Origin: Paraburkholderia sp. PGU19
GTDB lineage: Bacteria > Pseudomonadota > Gammaproteobacteria > Burkholderiales > Burkholderiaceae
Reading direction: 5' to 3'
Assembly (NCBI RefSeq): GCF_013426915.1
Contig: NZ_AP023182.1
Coordinates: 682,001-746,000, forward strand
Length of the DNA stretch: 64,000 bases
Under the pieces are notes generated by a model, which saw only the letters and a program-made list of their open reading frames with translations, had not been told where the DNA came from and searched no databases. The position numbers and the translations under genes were made by a program. Shown here piece after piece: positions 56,140-64,000 of the stretch (position 1 is the stretch's first letter; the number at the start of each line of letters is the position of its first letter).

Positions 56140-56173
56140 CCTGACGGCAGATCGTGTGGGGAGATGCGTCGAC

Positions 56174-56185
56174 GAGATGCATCTC
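56174..56185. promoter_or_regulatory. Palindrome GAGATGCATCTC before the alcohol dehydrogenase gene
   Basis: A perfect 12-bp palindrome 107 bases upstream of the ATG at 56292, in the 152-bp gap after the PPDK-like gene. It differs from the TTTTATC operators. Function unknown. Confidence 0.3.
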
Positions 56186-56218
56186 TTCCAACAATATAAG
56201 GACTACTTGGAAAATGAC

Positions 56219-56236
56219 CGAAAATCTGGATTTTCG
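56219..56236. promoter_or_regulatory. Palindrome CGAAAATC-TG-GATTTTCG before the alcohol dehydrogenase gene
   Basis: Exact eight-base arms around a two-base centre, 55 bases before the ATG at 56292. The loop is too short for a stable RNA hairpin, so an operator is more likely than a terminator. It could give the dehydrogenase genes separate control. Confidence 0.4.
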
Positions 56237-56291
56237 TTACCGGAACCCGGCATGAATGGCACAAGGCCCCACCCGTATTCGGAGGAATAGC

Positions 56292-57401
56292 ATGGAAATC
56301 AAGGCAGCTGTCGTCAACGAGAAGTCGGGGGAATTCAGCATCGAGACGGTCAGTCTCGATGAGCCGCATCCTGACGAAGTTCTGGTCCGGATCGTGGGGT
56401 CGGGTGTCTGTCACACTGACCTGGTCGTGCGGGACCAGTATGTGCCCATTCCCCTGCCTGCTGTGCTGGGACATGAAGGTGCAGGTGTTATCGAGGCCAT
56501 CGGACGGGATGTGACGCACTTCAGGAAGGGGGACCGCGTGGTGTTGTCGTACCACTCGTGTGGCCATTGTCCCAGTTGCGAAGAGGGTGCTCCGGCATAT
56601 TGTGACCATCTGATGCCGAACAATTTCAGTGGGCGACGGCTCGATGGCTCAGCCTCGGTGAAAAAGAACGGCACCGATATCAGCGCGAACTTCTTCCAGC
56701 AATCTTCATTTGCAACTCACGCACTGGCGACTTCACGCAACGTCGTGAAAGTGCCGGATTCCGTTTCGCTGGATCTGCTTCCGCTCTATGGCCCATTCGG
56801 CTGCGGGATACAGACGGGCGCGGGAGCCGTGCTCAACACGCTCAATCCACGCGCGGGCACATCGATCGTGGTCTTTGGTGCGGGTTCCGTCGGGCTCTCC
56901 GCTGTGATGGCGGCGCACCTGGCAGGGTGTACGACCATCGTCGCTGTGGACCTCAACCCCTCCCGGCTTGACCTTGCACTGAAGCTCGGCGCGACGCACG
57001 CCATCAACGCAAAGGCGGACAACCCGGTTGAGTTCGTGAAGTCCGTCACACGCGGCCGCGGTGCCGACTATTCGCTCGAAACGACAGCGCTACCTCAGGT
57101 GCTCCGGCAGGCAGTCGAATGCCTTCACGCCAGAGGTGTCTGCGGTTCAATCGGACTTCCTCCCGCCGGTACCGAGGTCACGCTGGACATGCTGTCCATC
57201 CTGTTTGGCCGGACGCTGCGCGGGATCATCGAGGGCGACAGCGTGCCGGGCATTTTCATCGGTCGGCTCATCGAACTGCATCAGCAGGGGCGTTTCCCCG
57301 TCGAAAAGATCATGACGCACTACCGCTTCGACGAAATTAACAAGGCGGTCGCGGAGACCGAAGAGGGCCATGCTATCAAGGCTGTCCTGCACATGGAATA
57401 G
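56292..57401 (+). CDS. Zinc-dependent alcohol dehydrogenase, aryl/allyl-alcohol type
   Basis: A 369-residue MDR alcohol dehydrogenase. Catalytic zinc ligands are C40 in GSGVCHTDL, H61-E62 in LGHEGAG and a cysteine in GPFGCGIQTGAG. Structural-zinc cysteines are at 90, 93, 96 and 104 (CGHCPSCEEGAPAYC). The NAD motif is VFGAGSVGLSAVMAAHLAG. The pattern matches benzyl-alcohol (XylB) and geraniol-type dehydrogenases. It would oxidise a primary alcohol to the aldehyde. The ATG follows GGAGGAATAG; 45 bases to the aldehyde dehydrogenase. Confidence 0.93.
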   Translation: MEIKAAVVNEKSGEFSIETVSLDEPHPDEVLVRIVGSGVCHTDLVVRDQYVPIPLPAVLGHEGAGVIEAIGRDVTHFRKGDRVVLSYHSCGHCPSCEEGAPAYCDHLMPNNFSGRRLDGSASVKKNGTDISANFFQQSSFATHALATSRNVVKVPDSVSLDLLPLYGPFGCGIQTGAGAVLNTLNPRAGTSIVVFGAGSVGLSAVMAAHLAGCTTIVAVDLNPSRLDLALKLGATHAINAKADNPVEFVKSVTRGRGADYSLETTALPQVLRQAVECLHARGVCGSIGLPPAGTEVTLDMLSILFGRTLRGIIEGDSVPGIFIGRLIELHQQGRFPVEKIMTHYRFDEINKAVAETEEGHAIKAVLHME

Positions 57402-57446
57402 CTTCCTCTCGGCGCCTTTCAGCATCAACAATACCCGGAGACAGGA

Positions 57447-58907
57447 ATGAAGATTGAAAGAGCGGTGTGGGGAAACGATATCCCGGTTCGCGAGTATGCG
57501 ATGTCGATCAATGGACGCCGGATCACATCGGATAACACGGATGTCGCCATCAACCCGGCCACGGAGCAACCCATCGCGAGCTTTCCGCTTGGGAACCTGC
57601 AGCATCTCGACCAGGCGGTCGACGCGGCGAGCGCAGCGTTTCTGACGTGGCGCGATACGACCATCAGTGAACGACGGAAGGCCCTGGAGGGCCTCGCCGA
57701 CCAGATCGAGAAAAACTACGAGGCGTTCCTGACGCTTTTGACGACCGAGCAGGGCAAGCCCCGTGCAGGCGCGGAGTGGGAGATCGGAGGCTCGATCTAT
57801 TGGCTGCGCGAGATAGCAAAGCAGTCGCTGCCAGAGGAGGTTGTTCGCGATGACGGCGAAAACCGGGTAGTCACCCGCTACACGCCGATCGGCGTAATTG
57901 GCGGCATCACGCCGTGGAATTTTCCGCTGTTGCTCGCGGTGTGGAAGATCGCCCCCGCGCTCATGGCGGGCAACACGATGGTCCTGAAACCTTCGCCGTA
58001 CACCCCGCTGTGTACGCTGTGGTTCGGTGAACTCGCACAAAACGTGCTCCCGCCGGGTGTTCTCAATGTCGTTTCGGGCGGCAACGAGCTGGGTCAGTGG
58101 ATGACGGAGCACCCAGGAATTGGAAAGATTGCGTTCACCGGGTCTACCGCTACGGGCAAACGGGTGATGCAGAGCGCCGCGTCGAACCTCAAACGCCTGA
58201 CGCTTGAGCTCGGCGGCAATGACCCGGCCATCGTCCTCCCGGATGTTGATCCGGATGCCATCGCGAAGGACCTGTTCTGGGCGAGCTTCCAGAACAGCTC
58301 ACAGTTCTGCGTTGCGACGAAGCGTCTTTACGTTCACGAAGACATCTACGATCGCCTGGTCGCAGCGCTCGTCGACTACGCGCGAACAGTCCAGGTTGAC
58401 AACGGGCTGCTGGTCGATACCCAACTGGGGCCCCTGCAGAACAGGATGCAGTACGAGAAGGTGTGCAATCTGCTGCAGGACTGCGTTGCCGAACAGCATC
58501 GGGTCCTGCTGGGAGGTGTCCCTGCAGACACGAAAGGCTTCTTCATTCCTATCACCTTGATCGACAACCCGCCTGACGATTCACGCTGTGTCGTCGAGGA
58601 GGCGTTCGGTCCCGTGCTGCCCATCCTGAAGTTCAGGGATATCGACGACGCGGTGCGCCGTGCCAATGATACGGAGTATGGGCTCGCTGCTTCTGTCTGG
58701 TCTGCGGATGTCGAGAAGGCGCAGGCTGTGGCGCGCCGGCTCGAGGCGGGCACTGTCTGGATCAACCAGATTCACGTGTTCGGCCCGGACATTGCGTTTG
58801 GTGGGCACAAGCAGTCGGGTATGGGCATCGAAAATTCACTGCACGGACTGTCCGAGTACTGCAACCTGCAGACGATCATGGAGCGTCCACTGGCTTCTGC
58901 TGCGTAG
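57447..58907 (+). CDS. NAD(P)-dependent aldehyde dehydrogenase
   Basis: A 486-residue aldehyde dehydrogenase of the class 1/2 fold. C288 in NSSQFCVATKR is the nucleophile (SQFC in place of GQVC), E254 in LELGGNDPAIVL is the general base, and PWNFPLLLAVWKIAPALMAG and FTGSTATGKRVM bind cofactor. It would convert the aldehyde from the preceding dehydrogenase to the acid. GGAG lies before the ATG, and an AMP-forming ligase follows after 47 bases, giving a continuous alcohol-to-acyl-CoA sequence. Confidence 0.93.
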   Translation: MKIERAVWGNDIPVREYAMSINGRRITSDNTDVAINPATEQPIASFPLGNLQHLDQAVDAASAAFLTWRDTTISERRKALEGLADQIEKNYEAFLTLLTTEQGKPRAGAEWEIGGSIYWLREIAKQSLPEEVVRDDGENRVVTRYTPIGVIGGITPWNFPLLLAVWKIAPALMAGNTMVLKPSPYTPLCTLWFGELAQNVLPPGVLNVVSGGNELGQWMTEHPGIGKIAFTGSTATGKRVMQSAASNLKRLTLELGGNDPAIVLPDVDPDAIAKDLFWASFQNSSQFCVATKRLYVHEDIYDRLVAALVDYARTVQVDNGLLVDTQLGPLQNRMQYEKVCNLLQDCVAEQHRVLLGGVPADTKGFFIPITLIDNPPDDSRCVVEEAFGPVLPILKFRDIDDAVRRANDTEYGLAASVWSADVEKAQAVARRLEAGTVWINQIHVFGPDIAFGGHKQSGMGIENSLHGLSEYCNLQTIMERPLASAA

Positions 58908-58954
58908 TTACAGCTTGCCGCGTTCGCGAGAGAAGAGACCAACCGGAGGATAAA

Positions 58955-60490
58955 ATGGAGCAGTCAATCGGGGCACTTGTTAAAGATTCGGCACGCAGGT
59001 TCGGTGACAAGACTGCTCTCATCGCTGACGGGAAACACTGGTCGTTCCGTCAGCTGGACAACTTCTCGTCCATTGTGGCGAGCGCGCTCCGGGAGCGAGG
59101 CGTCGGGAAGGGTTCGGTCGTCTCGCTCTATTCGCCAAACTGCGCCCAGTGGATCATCGCCTACTATGCGATCCTGAAACTGGGTGCCGTTGTCAACCCG
59201 CTGAACCTGATGCTGACGCCGTCTGAGGCGGCCTACGCGGTGAATGACTGCAAAGCCGTTGCGGTGCTCGGCGCGCTAGACAAGCTGGTTCCACTGCGTG
59301 ACACGCTTGGACGCGACCGTATCAGGCTGATATCTTTCAGTGGGACGGGTGCGACAATCGAAAGCTTCGACGATCTTCTTGCGGGGGATGATAAGGGCAC
59401 CTATCCCGTGGAGGGTATTGCGCCCGACGATCTGAGCACCATCGGCTATACGTCCGGAACGACGGGTCATCCGAAGGGCGCGATGCTGTCCCATCGCTCG
59501 ATTCTTTTGAACACCGCGATGACTTCGACGCTCCATGTGCGCACCGAGCACGATACGGTGGTCAGCGCACTGCCGTGCTCCCATGTGTATGGCAATATCG
59601 TCATGAACAGCGCGATTGCGTGCGGCATGACGCTCGTACTTCACGCCGTGTTCGATGCCAAAGTGATACTTGCAAGCATCGAGGCTTGCCGGGCGACGAT
59701 GTTCGAAGGTGTGCCCACGATGTACATGTACCTCCTGAATTTACCCGAACTTCACGACTATGATGTCTCCACCCTGACGCGCTGTACGGTTGGTGGTCAG
59801 ACGATGTCGCCATACAGGATGAAGGAGGTTGAAAGCCGGTTGGGTGCGCCCTTGCTTGAGCTGTGGGGCATGACTGAACTCGGAGGTCTTGGCACCACGC
59901 ATCCGCTGTATGGTCCAAAGAAGCACGGCTCCATAGGGGTTCCCTTGCCTTTCCTGAGCGCGCGAATTGGATCATTGGAGCATCCGTCGGTAGCCGTCAC
60001 GGCAGGGGAGATAGGCGAACTCCAGATAAGGGGGCCCGTCACGATGATGGGTTACTTCGGCCGGCCTGAGGCGACAGCGGAAACCATTGATACTGACGGC
60101 TGGCTGCACACGGGTGATCTTGCCTGTGTGGACGAGGAGGGGTTCATTTTCATAGTGGACCGTCTGAAGGACATGGTCATTACGGGGGGCTTCAACATCT
60201 ATCCGGCCGAACTCGAGCGCGTGCTCTGCGAGCATCCGTCGGTTGCGATGGCGGCCGTGGTGGGCGTTCCGGACGAAATGAAAGGCGAGCTGGCGAAGGC
60301 CTTCGTCGTATGCAGGAACGGCGCTGACCTCCATCCTGAAGACGTTCTCGACTTCTGCCGTCAACGACTGGCAGCCTACAAGGTGCCACGTCTGATTGAG
60401 GTCGTGGACGACCTTCCCAAGACCAGTTCCGGAAAGATACTGCGACGCGAGCTCCGCGCAAAGGCGTTGCCGCACAATCAAACATCGTAG
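58955..60490 (+). CDS. Acyl-CoA ligase (AMP-forming)
   Basis: A 511-residue ANL ligase. P-loop YTSGTTGHPKGAMLSHRSIL, adenylate motif LWGMTELGG, DGWLHTGDLA, GGFNIYPAELERVL and the C-terminal lysine in SSGKILRREL are intact. It would activate the acid made by the preceding aldehyde dehydrogenase. It is only distantly related to the two ligases at 18622 and 26058, being closer to the fatty-acid/4-coumarate type. GGAGG before ATG; a strong terminator follows 64 bases after the stop, so this is the last gene of the operon. Confidence 0.92.
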   Translation: MEQSIGALVKDSARRFGDKTALIADGKHWSFRQLDNFSSIVASALRERGVGKGSVVSLYSPNCAQWIIAYYAILKLGAVVNPLNLMLTPSEAAYAVNDCKAVAVLGALDKLVPLRDTLGRDRIRLISFSGTGATIESFDDLLAGDDKGTYPVEGIAPDDLSTIGYTSGTTGHPKGAMLSHRSILLNTAMTSTLHVRTEHDTVVSALPCSHVYGNIVMNSAIACGMTLVLHAVFDAKVILASIEACRATMFEGVPTMYMYLLNLPELHDYDVSTLTRCTVGGQTMSPYRMKEVESRLGAPLLELWGMTELGGLGTTHPLYGPKKHGSIGVPLPFLSARIGSLEHPSVAVTAGEIGELQIRGPVTMMGYFGRPEATAETIDTDGWLHTGDLACVDEEGFIFIVDRLKDMVITGGFNIYPAELERVLCEHPSVAMAAVVGVPDEMKGELAKAFVVCRNGADLHPEDVLDFCRQRLAAYKVPRLIEVVDDLPKTSSGKILRRELRAKALPHNQTS

Positions 60491-60553
60491 GTCGACAGAA
60501 TCGCCCTGACCGTACCCCCGATCAAAAGCGTCAGTGCGTATCTCCGAGGGATT

Positions 60554-60584
60554 GCCGCGACCGGTGTGGTCGCGGCTTTTTTTT
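60554..60584 (+). terminator. Rho-independent terminator of the phosphotransfer/dehydrogenase operon
   Basis: GCCGCGACC and GGTCGCGGC form a perfect nine-pair GC-rich stem with a five-base loop, followed by eight T residues. It lies after the acyl-CoA ligase stop and before the porin gene. Confidence 0.95.
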
Positions 60585-60839
60585 ATGCGTAGTGCCTCCT
60601 GTCCACGCTTTACTTGTGCAATCCCTGGTGGAGCAAAGTCGCTCGCCAAAGATCGCACACGCGAGCGGATAGAAACCGGGATGGCGATTTATCTCCGTGT
60701 GACCTATTCCCTGCTGTCAGGCCTGCTTATCGTCACGTCACGGATGCGTCAATGCGATGCGCGTTAGCGTGTCCGGACATCTGGTGACGAAACGACACAT
60801 CGCTCCAAAGGCGTGTGCATAAAAAATCAGGAGACAAGC

Positions 60840-61886
60840 ATGAAACGGTTTCTGTGCGCAGGAATCCTGCTCGGACTGAGTGCGACGGCGACGGCACAAA
60901 GCAGTGTAACCATCTATGGCATCCTGGACTCGGGACTGCTTTACCAGAACAAGACTGCCTCGGATGGACACAGTGGCTTCAGTTTTGTCGATGGCGCGTG
61001 GTTGCCTTCCATTTACGGGCTGCGTGGCAGGGAGGATATCGGCGGAGGTTACGCTATCAATTTCAATCTTCAAGGTGGCTTCTCTACGGGCACAGGGGCG
61101 TTGGGTGACTCAAACGGAGGTATCTTCGGACGAGCCGCTACGGTCGGCGTCTCGGGTCCGTTTGGTGAGGTCAAGATGGGGCTCCAGTTTTCGCCTTTCT
61201 TCCTGACGGTGACAGATGGCGATCCGCGTGGCATGCCGCAATTTGGCAGCCAGCTCGTACAGTATTTCCAGCAGTTCGGCATTACTGGTATATTCGACAG
61301 CAATGCCATCGTCTATACGACACCGAAGCTGTATGGCTTTACTGGCGCGGTTGAGTATGCTGTCGGAGGCGTTCCTGGATCGACAAAGAACGGTCGCAGC
61401 ATGTCGGCTTCGTTGTCTTTCAGCCAAGGGCCCATCCTCGCGAATGCGGCCTACTATACGCATGCCGATCCGGAGACGGGCCAGACCGTCGCGATAGGAA
61501 AAACGGCAGGGCTGGGCTATGCAATTGGTCCAGTGCTCGCCAAGATTGACTGGGTCAACTACCTCAACCCATCATCAAACGCGCCATTATCCAACGTGAG
61601 TGTGTTTGGAGTAGGTGCCGTCTATTCGGTGACGCCCGCGGTCACCCTCAACGGCGGCTTCTACTACGCCGTCAACAAAGGAATGAGCGAGAACAAGTCG
61701 AGGATGTTCGCCTTCGGCGCTGAGTACGCTCTATCGAAGAGATCCGTTGTGTATTCGCAGGTGGGTGTAGCACATAATCAGGGCGCGTTTCAGACAAATC
61801 TTGCGGTGTTGGCGCCGACGTCATTCGCGGTGCCGACTGGTGCGACGACCACAGCAGTCAACATCGGAATACGCCATACCTTCTGA
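60840..61886 (+). CDS. Gram-negative outer-membrane porin
   Basis: A 348-residue general porin. A signal peptide (KRFLCAGILLGLSATATA) is cleaved before QSSVTIYGILDSGL, the usual mature N-terminus in Burkholderiales porins. It has repeated amphipathic beta strands with alternating aromatic residues and ends in GIRHTF with the terminal phenylalanine needed for assembly. It has its own upstream region of 250 bases after the terminator and a good AGGAGA site. It may let the substrate of the preceding operon through the outer membrane; this is inferred from position. Confidence 0.93.
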   Translation: MKRFLCAGILLGLSATATAQSSVTIYGILDSGLLYQNKTASDGHSGFSFVDGAWLPSIYGLRGREDIGGGYAINFNLQGGFSTGTGALGDSNGGIFGRAATVGVSGPFGEVKMGLQFSPFFLTVTDGDPRGMPQFGSQLVQYFQQFGITGIFDSNAIVYTTPKLYGFTGAVEYAVGGVPGSTKNGRSMSASLSFSQGPILANAAYYTHADPETGQTVAIGKTAGLGYAIGPVLAKIDWVNYLNPSSNAPLSNVSVFGVGAVYSVTPAVTLNGGFYYAVNKGMSENKSRMFAFGAEYALSKRSVVYSQVGVAHNQGAFQTNLAVLAPTSFAVPTGATTTAVNIGIRHTF

Positions 61887-62380
61887 ATTCGGGGGGGCAT
61901 GTGTCTGTATTCGACAGTCTTCTGTGCTCGCGAGCTATAAATCGGGATGCTAAAACTCGATGCGGAAGACCACGATTTACGCTTTTGTAGCGAAATTGTG
62001 AGGAGATCATTTCGAAAATGCCGAAAGAGAAATCTCTTTGGATATCCGCGAGTATTTGGAGACTTCGTCACATAGTTGCCCTTGATGATTGGCTACACAG
62101 CACATACGTAGTCTCGTGTTGGATGGTCTTTACCATAACCGGGGCCGCTCTGTCGTCTGGGGACGGCATCCGGAACCGTCGGACACGTGCCTCGACACGT
62201 GTCCGATCGTCTGCGAGCGAGAACGCTGAACGTAAGTTTAGGTTCAGGTTCGGTTTTGGGCAGCCGCGTGAGGCACTAGTCGGCCACAAAGAGACGCTCA
62301 CCAATACGGTCAGCAAGCGAGTTGAACGTCGGCCCTACATCGCAACTGATCCCCAAAGCATCTTCGCGCGAGGTTTGGCC
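61887..62380. other. Stretch between porin and GNAT remnant without a clear gene
   Basis: An open frame from 62018 runs through this stretch into the GNAT remnant, but its first 120 codons are low-complexity and arginine-rich, with no family resemblance. It is probably non-coding. No hairpin with a T run was seen after the porin. Confidence 0.4.
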
Positions 62381-62883
62381 GTGACCACCTCTGAGTTCAT
62401 CATCAGATGCCTACAGCCAGACGAATGGCGCTTGTTGAAGGCTCTTCGTCTGAGGGCGCTTGGTTGCGACCCTCAGTCGTACTGGGAAGACTGTGGATGA
62501 AGCCAGCGCTCGCGACGACGTGTACTGGAATACCTTCGCCAGCAAAGTCACGACGCCGGAGGGCATCTCGAATGTTCATCGTTGAGCATGCCGAAAGCGT
62601 TGCCGCTTTCGTTTTCGGCGTGAAGAAGGACGATGACGAATATAGCGTCGGAGGCCTTTGGGTCGATCCGGTTCACCGACGAAAAGGATTTGGGAGCTTG
62701 CTGGTGCAACAGGTGGTCACATGGGCAAAAGCAGATTCGCACGCTGCGGTAATCCGGCTATGGTGCCATACTGGATCGGCACTATCGTTCTATCAGCGAA
62801 ACGGCTTCCAATCTTTGGATAAATTTCAGACCAGCGACGTTGATGGCCGTCGGATAGTTGAGATGGAGTCGCGCGGGATCTGA
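62381..62883 (+). pseudogene. GNAT family N-acetyltransferase broken by two frameshifts
   Basis: Three frames in succession rebuild one acetyltransferase. TTSEFIIRCLQPDEWRLLKA is in the first frame (to about 62491). DEASARDDVYWNTFASKVTT is in the next (to about 62570), and MFIVEHAESVAAFVFGV is in the third. The third part includes VGGLWVDPVHRRKGFGSLLV, the acetyl-CoA site, and YQRNGFQSLDKF at the C-terminus. Each junction shifts by one base, so either two indels occurred or there are assembly errors. A truncated product from ATG 62572 would lack the first strands. Substrate unknown. Confidence 0.75.
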
Positions 62884-62940
62884 TGGAAAGGCCAATGGCG
62901 CATTCACGCTCGGCGAAGGCCAATGAGTAGTGGGGCTCGT

Positions 62941-63795
62941 TCAGGCAGGCGCGCTGCTGATTAACCACATCGCGCCGGGCAATCGCACGCTCGCGCCGTC
63001 TGCATAAGGCGCAAGCGCCTCGTGAACAGAGGTAGCGACGGCAGAGACGACCTCCGCGGGCTGGTTGCGCAACCAACTGTTCACGGCGCCGATTTGGGTT
63101 GACTGAACCACCGCCTCCTCCAGCCCGCGGCCAGCGGCAATATCTAGGTCCATGTCGAGTTTCTCGAAGCGCGGCGGCGCCCAACCGGCCGCCGTGACGA
63201 CCTCGGTCACGTGGTCCCGATCGGCGAAGGCGAACATTCCGGGAGCGTTCGGCAGCGGCTGCGGCCTCGGCGGCAGGTGCCCCGCAGCTGCGGTCATCGG
63301 CACTTCCATCCATGGATTTTCAGCCAGCGAGCGCCAGCACAGGAGCGCCATGCGTGCGTCTGGAGCGGCTGCGCGGCGCATGTTGGCGAACGCAGCCACC
63401 CGGTCGCCGAAGAACATCACTCCGAAGGCGGAGATCAGCAAATCGTATTTGTCCAGCGCAGCCGTTGCCGGATCGGTCTGCCGCCAATCGATATTGACGA
63501 TGCCGGCGGCGCTCGCGCGCCTTGCACCCTCCGCAAGCATTGGTCCGGAAATGTCCAACCCCGCCACGCGGCCGGACGGACCCACGGCGCGCGCGAATTC
63601 CAGCGTGGGCGCGCCACAACCACAGCCTATATCCACTACCCGTTCGCCGGCTCGCGGAGCGGCATAGACAAGCAAGGCGTTAGTCACCGGCGCAAGCGTG
63701 ATGTCGGTATGCTCCTGCCGAGCCACCCAGACGTCGCCGCCATTGCCGTTCCAGAAGGCGAGCATGTCGGCGTTAATCTCTTCAGGCGAGGCCAT
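62941..63795 (-). CDS. Class I SAM-dependent methyltransferase (UbiE-type)
   Basis: A 284-residue methyltransferase. Motif I VVDIGCGCGAPTLEFA (53-68) binds SAM, GRVAGLDISGPML is the acidic loop of motif II, and DLLISAFGVMFFGD is motif IV. The C-terminal half has a cap with AENPWMEVPM. The ATG at 63795 follows GGAGAA; a longer frame runs toward the window edge but has no good site. Small-molecule methylation is likely, substrate unknown. It stands alone, convergent with the GNAT remnant. Confidence 0.88.
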   Translation of the reverse strand: MASPEEINADMLAFWNGNGGDVWVARQEHTDITLAPVTNALLVYAAPRAGERVVDIGCGCGAPTLEFARAVGPSGRVAGLDISGPMLAEGARRASAAGIVNIDWRQTDPATAALDKYDLLISAFGVMFFGDRVAAFANMRRAAAPDARMALLCWRSLAENPWMEVPMTAAAGHLPPRPQPLPNAPGMFAFADRDHVTEVVTAAGWAPPRFEKLDMDLDIAAGRGLEEAVVQSTQIGAVNSWLRNQPAEVVSAVATSVHEALAPYADGASVRLPGAMWLISSAPA

Positions 63796-64000
63796 CCGGG
63801 TTCTCCTACCAGGCGGGTGAGCACGTTGCGTGCTTCGCCAAGCGTACAGCAAGCGGTGACGTGGCGCTTGCCTGGAACTTACGCGAGATACCCTGGTTAC
63901 AAGGGGGCTGACCTCGGAAATGAACAGGGCGATCCGAAGCGCCGACGGCTGGTGGCCACTATGACGAAGGTTTGCCGCGACCGCGAAGGCCGTACTCACT

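Noticed and set aside
63796..63999. N-terminal extension of the methyltransferase to the window edge
   Set aside because: The added residues are Arg/Ser-rich and unlike the family, and a good ribosome site precedes the ATG at 63795.

Overview
The window reads as a high-GC beta-proteobacterium, most likely Burkholderiaceae (Paraburkholderia/Caballeronia type). The evidence is Burkholderia-style PanC, OhrR, a trimeric-type porin, a fused indolepyruvate oxidoreductase, and dense CoA-dependent catabolic genes in tight operons with AGGAG ribosome sites. It looks like accessory catabolic DNA on a secondary replicon: few housekeeping genes, many regulators, one IS element and several decayed genes.

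Region 1 (1-6.1 kb): a fused indolepyruvate ferredoxin oxidoreductase on the minus strand, a divergent Lrp/AsnC regulator, a quinone-oxidoreductase-like MDR and a TetR regulator. Region 2 (6.3-31.7 kb): a stray panC, a class II aldolase, an MFS carrier, an AMACR-like CoA-transferase-family protein, a PcaF-like thiolase and an orphan LivK-type binding protein. A sigma-54 enhancer-binding regulator follows, then a long run of CoA-ester genes. These are a type III CoA-transferase, a MenB/BadI-like ring hydrolase, acyl-CoA ligase, crotonase, SDR, acyl-CoA dehydrogenase, 3-hydroxyacyl-CoA dehydrogenases, MDR, a second ligase and SDR, an MHS transporter, a MaoC hydratase and a second crotonase. The set closely parallels the cyclohexanecarboxylate route (AliA, AliB, BadK, BadH, BadI). 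Four sites matching the -24/-12 consensus lie between 7.4 and 25 kb, around the single sigma-54 activator gene, so this may be one sigma-54 regulon for an alicyclic acid.

Region 3 (31.9-38.9 kb): an alpha/beta hydrolase with an Asp nucleophile, a second Lrp regulator, a ketopantoate-reductase-like gene, an inactivated amino-acid permease, an aminotransferase and an AraC regulator. A 16-bp dyad related to ATTTGGATACCTAAAT recurs near both Lrp genes and twice upstream of the binding protein. Region 4 (38.9-46.1 kb): hypothetical genes, an IS5-type element, an ohr-ohrR-VOC operon whose Ohr is C-terminally truncated, and a secreted ClpP-fold/LprI-like protein.

Region 5 (46.3-61.9 kb) is the most unusual part. 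A PucR/CdaR-type regulator faces an operon encoding a CrtC/AttH-like protein, a HAD phosphatase, a free-standing phosphohistidine swivelling domain, two unrecognised proteins (472 and 191 aa) and a PPDK-like ATP-grasp/phosphohistidine protein whose C-terminal barrel has lost PEP-site motifs. Zn-alcohol dehydrogenase, aldehyde dehydrogenase, acyl-CoA ligase, a strong terminator and a porin follow. The logic suggests uptake, ATP-dependent phosphorylation of a non-PEP substrate, dephosphorylation, then alcohol to aldehyde to acid to CoA ester. Two copies of TTTTATC-N7-GATAAA mark its control regions. Region 6 (62-64 kb) holds a frameshifted GNAT gene and a SAM methyltransferase.
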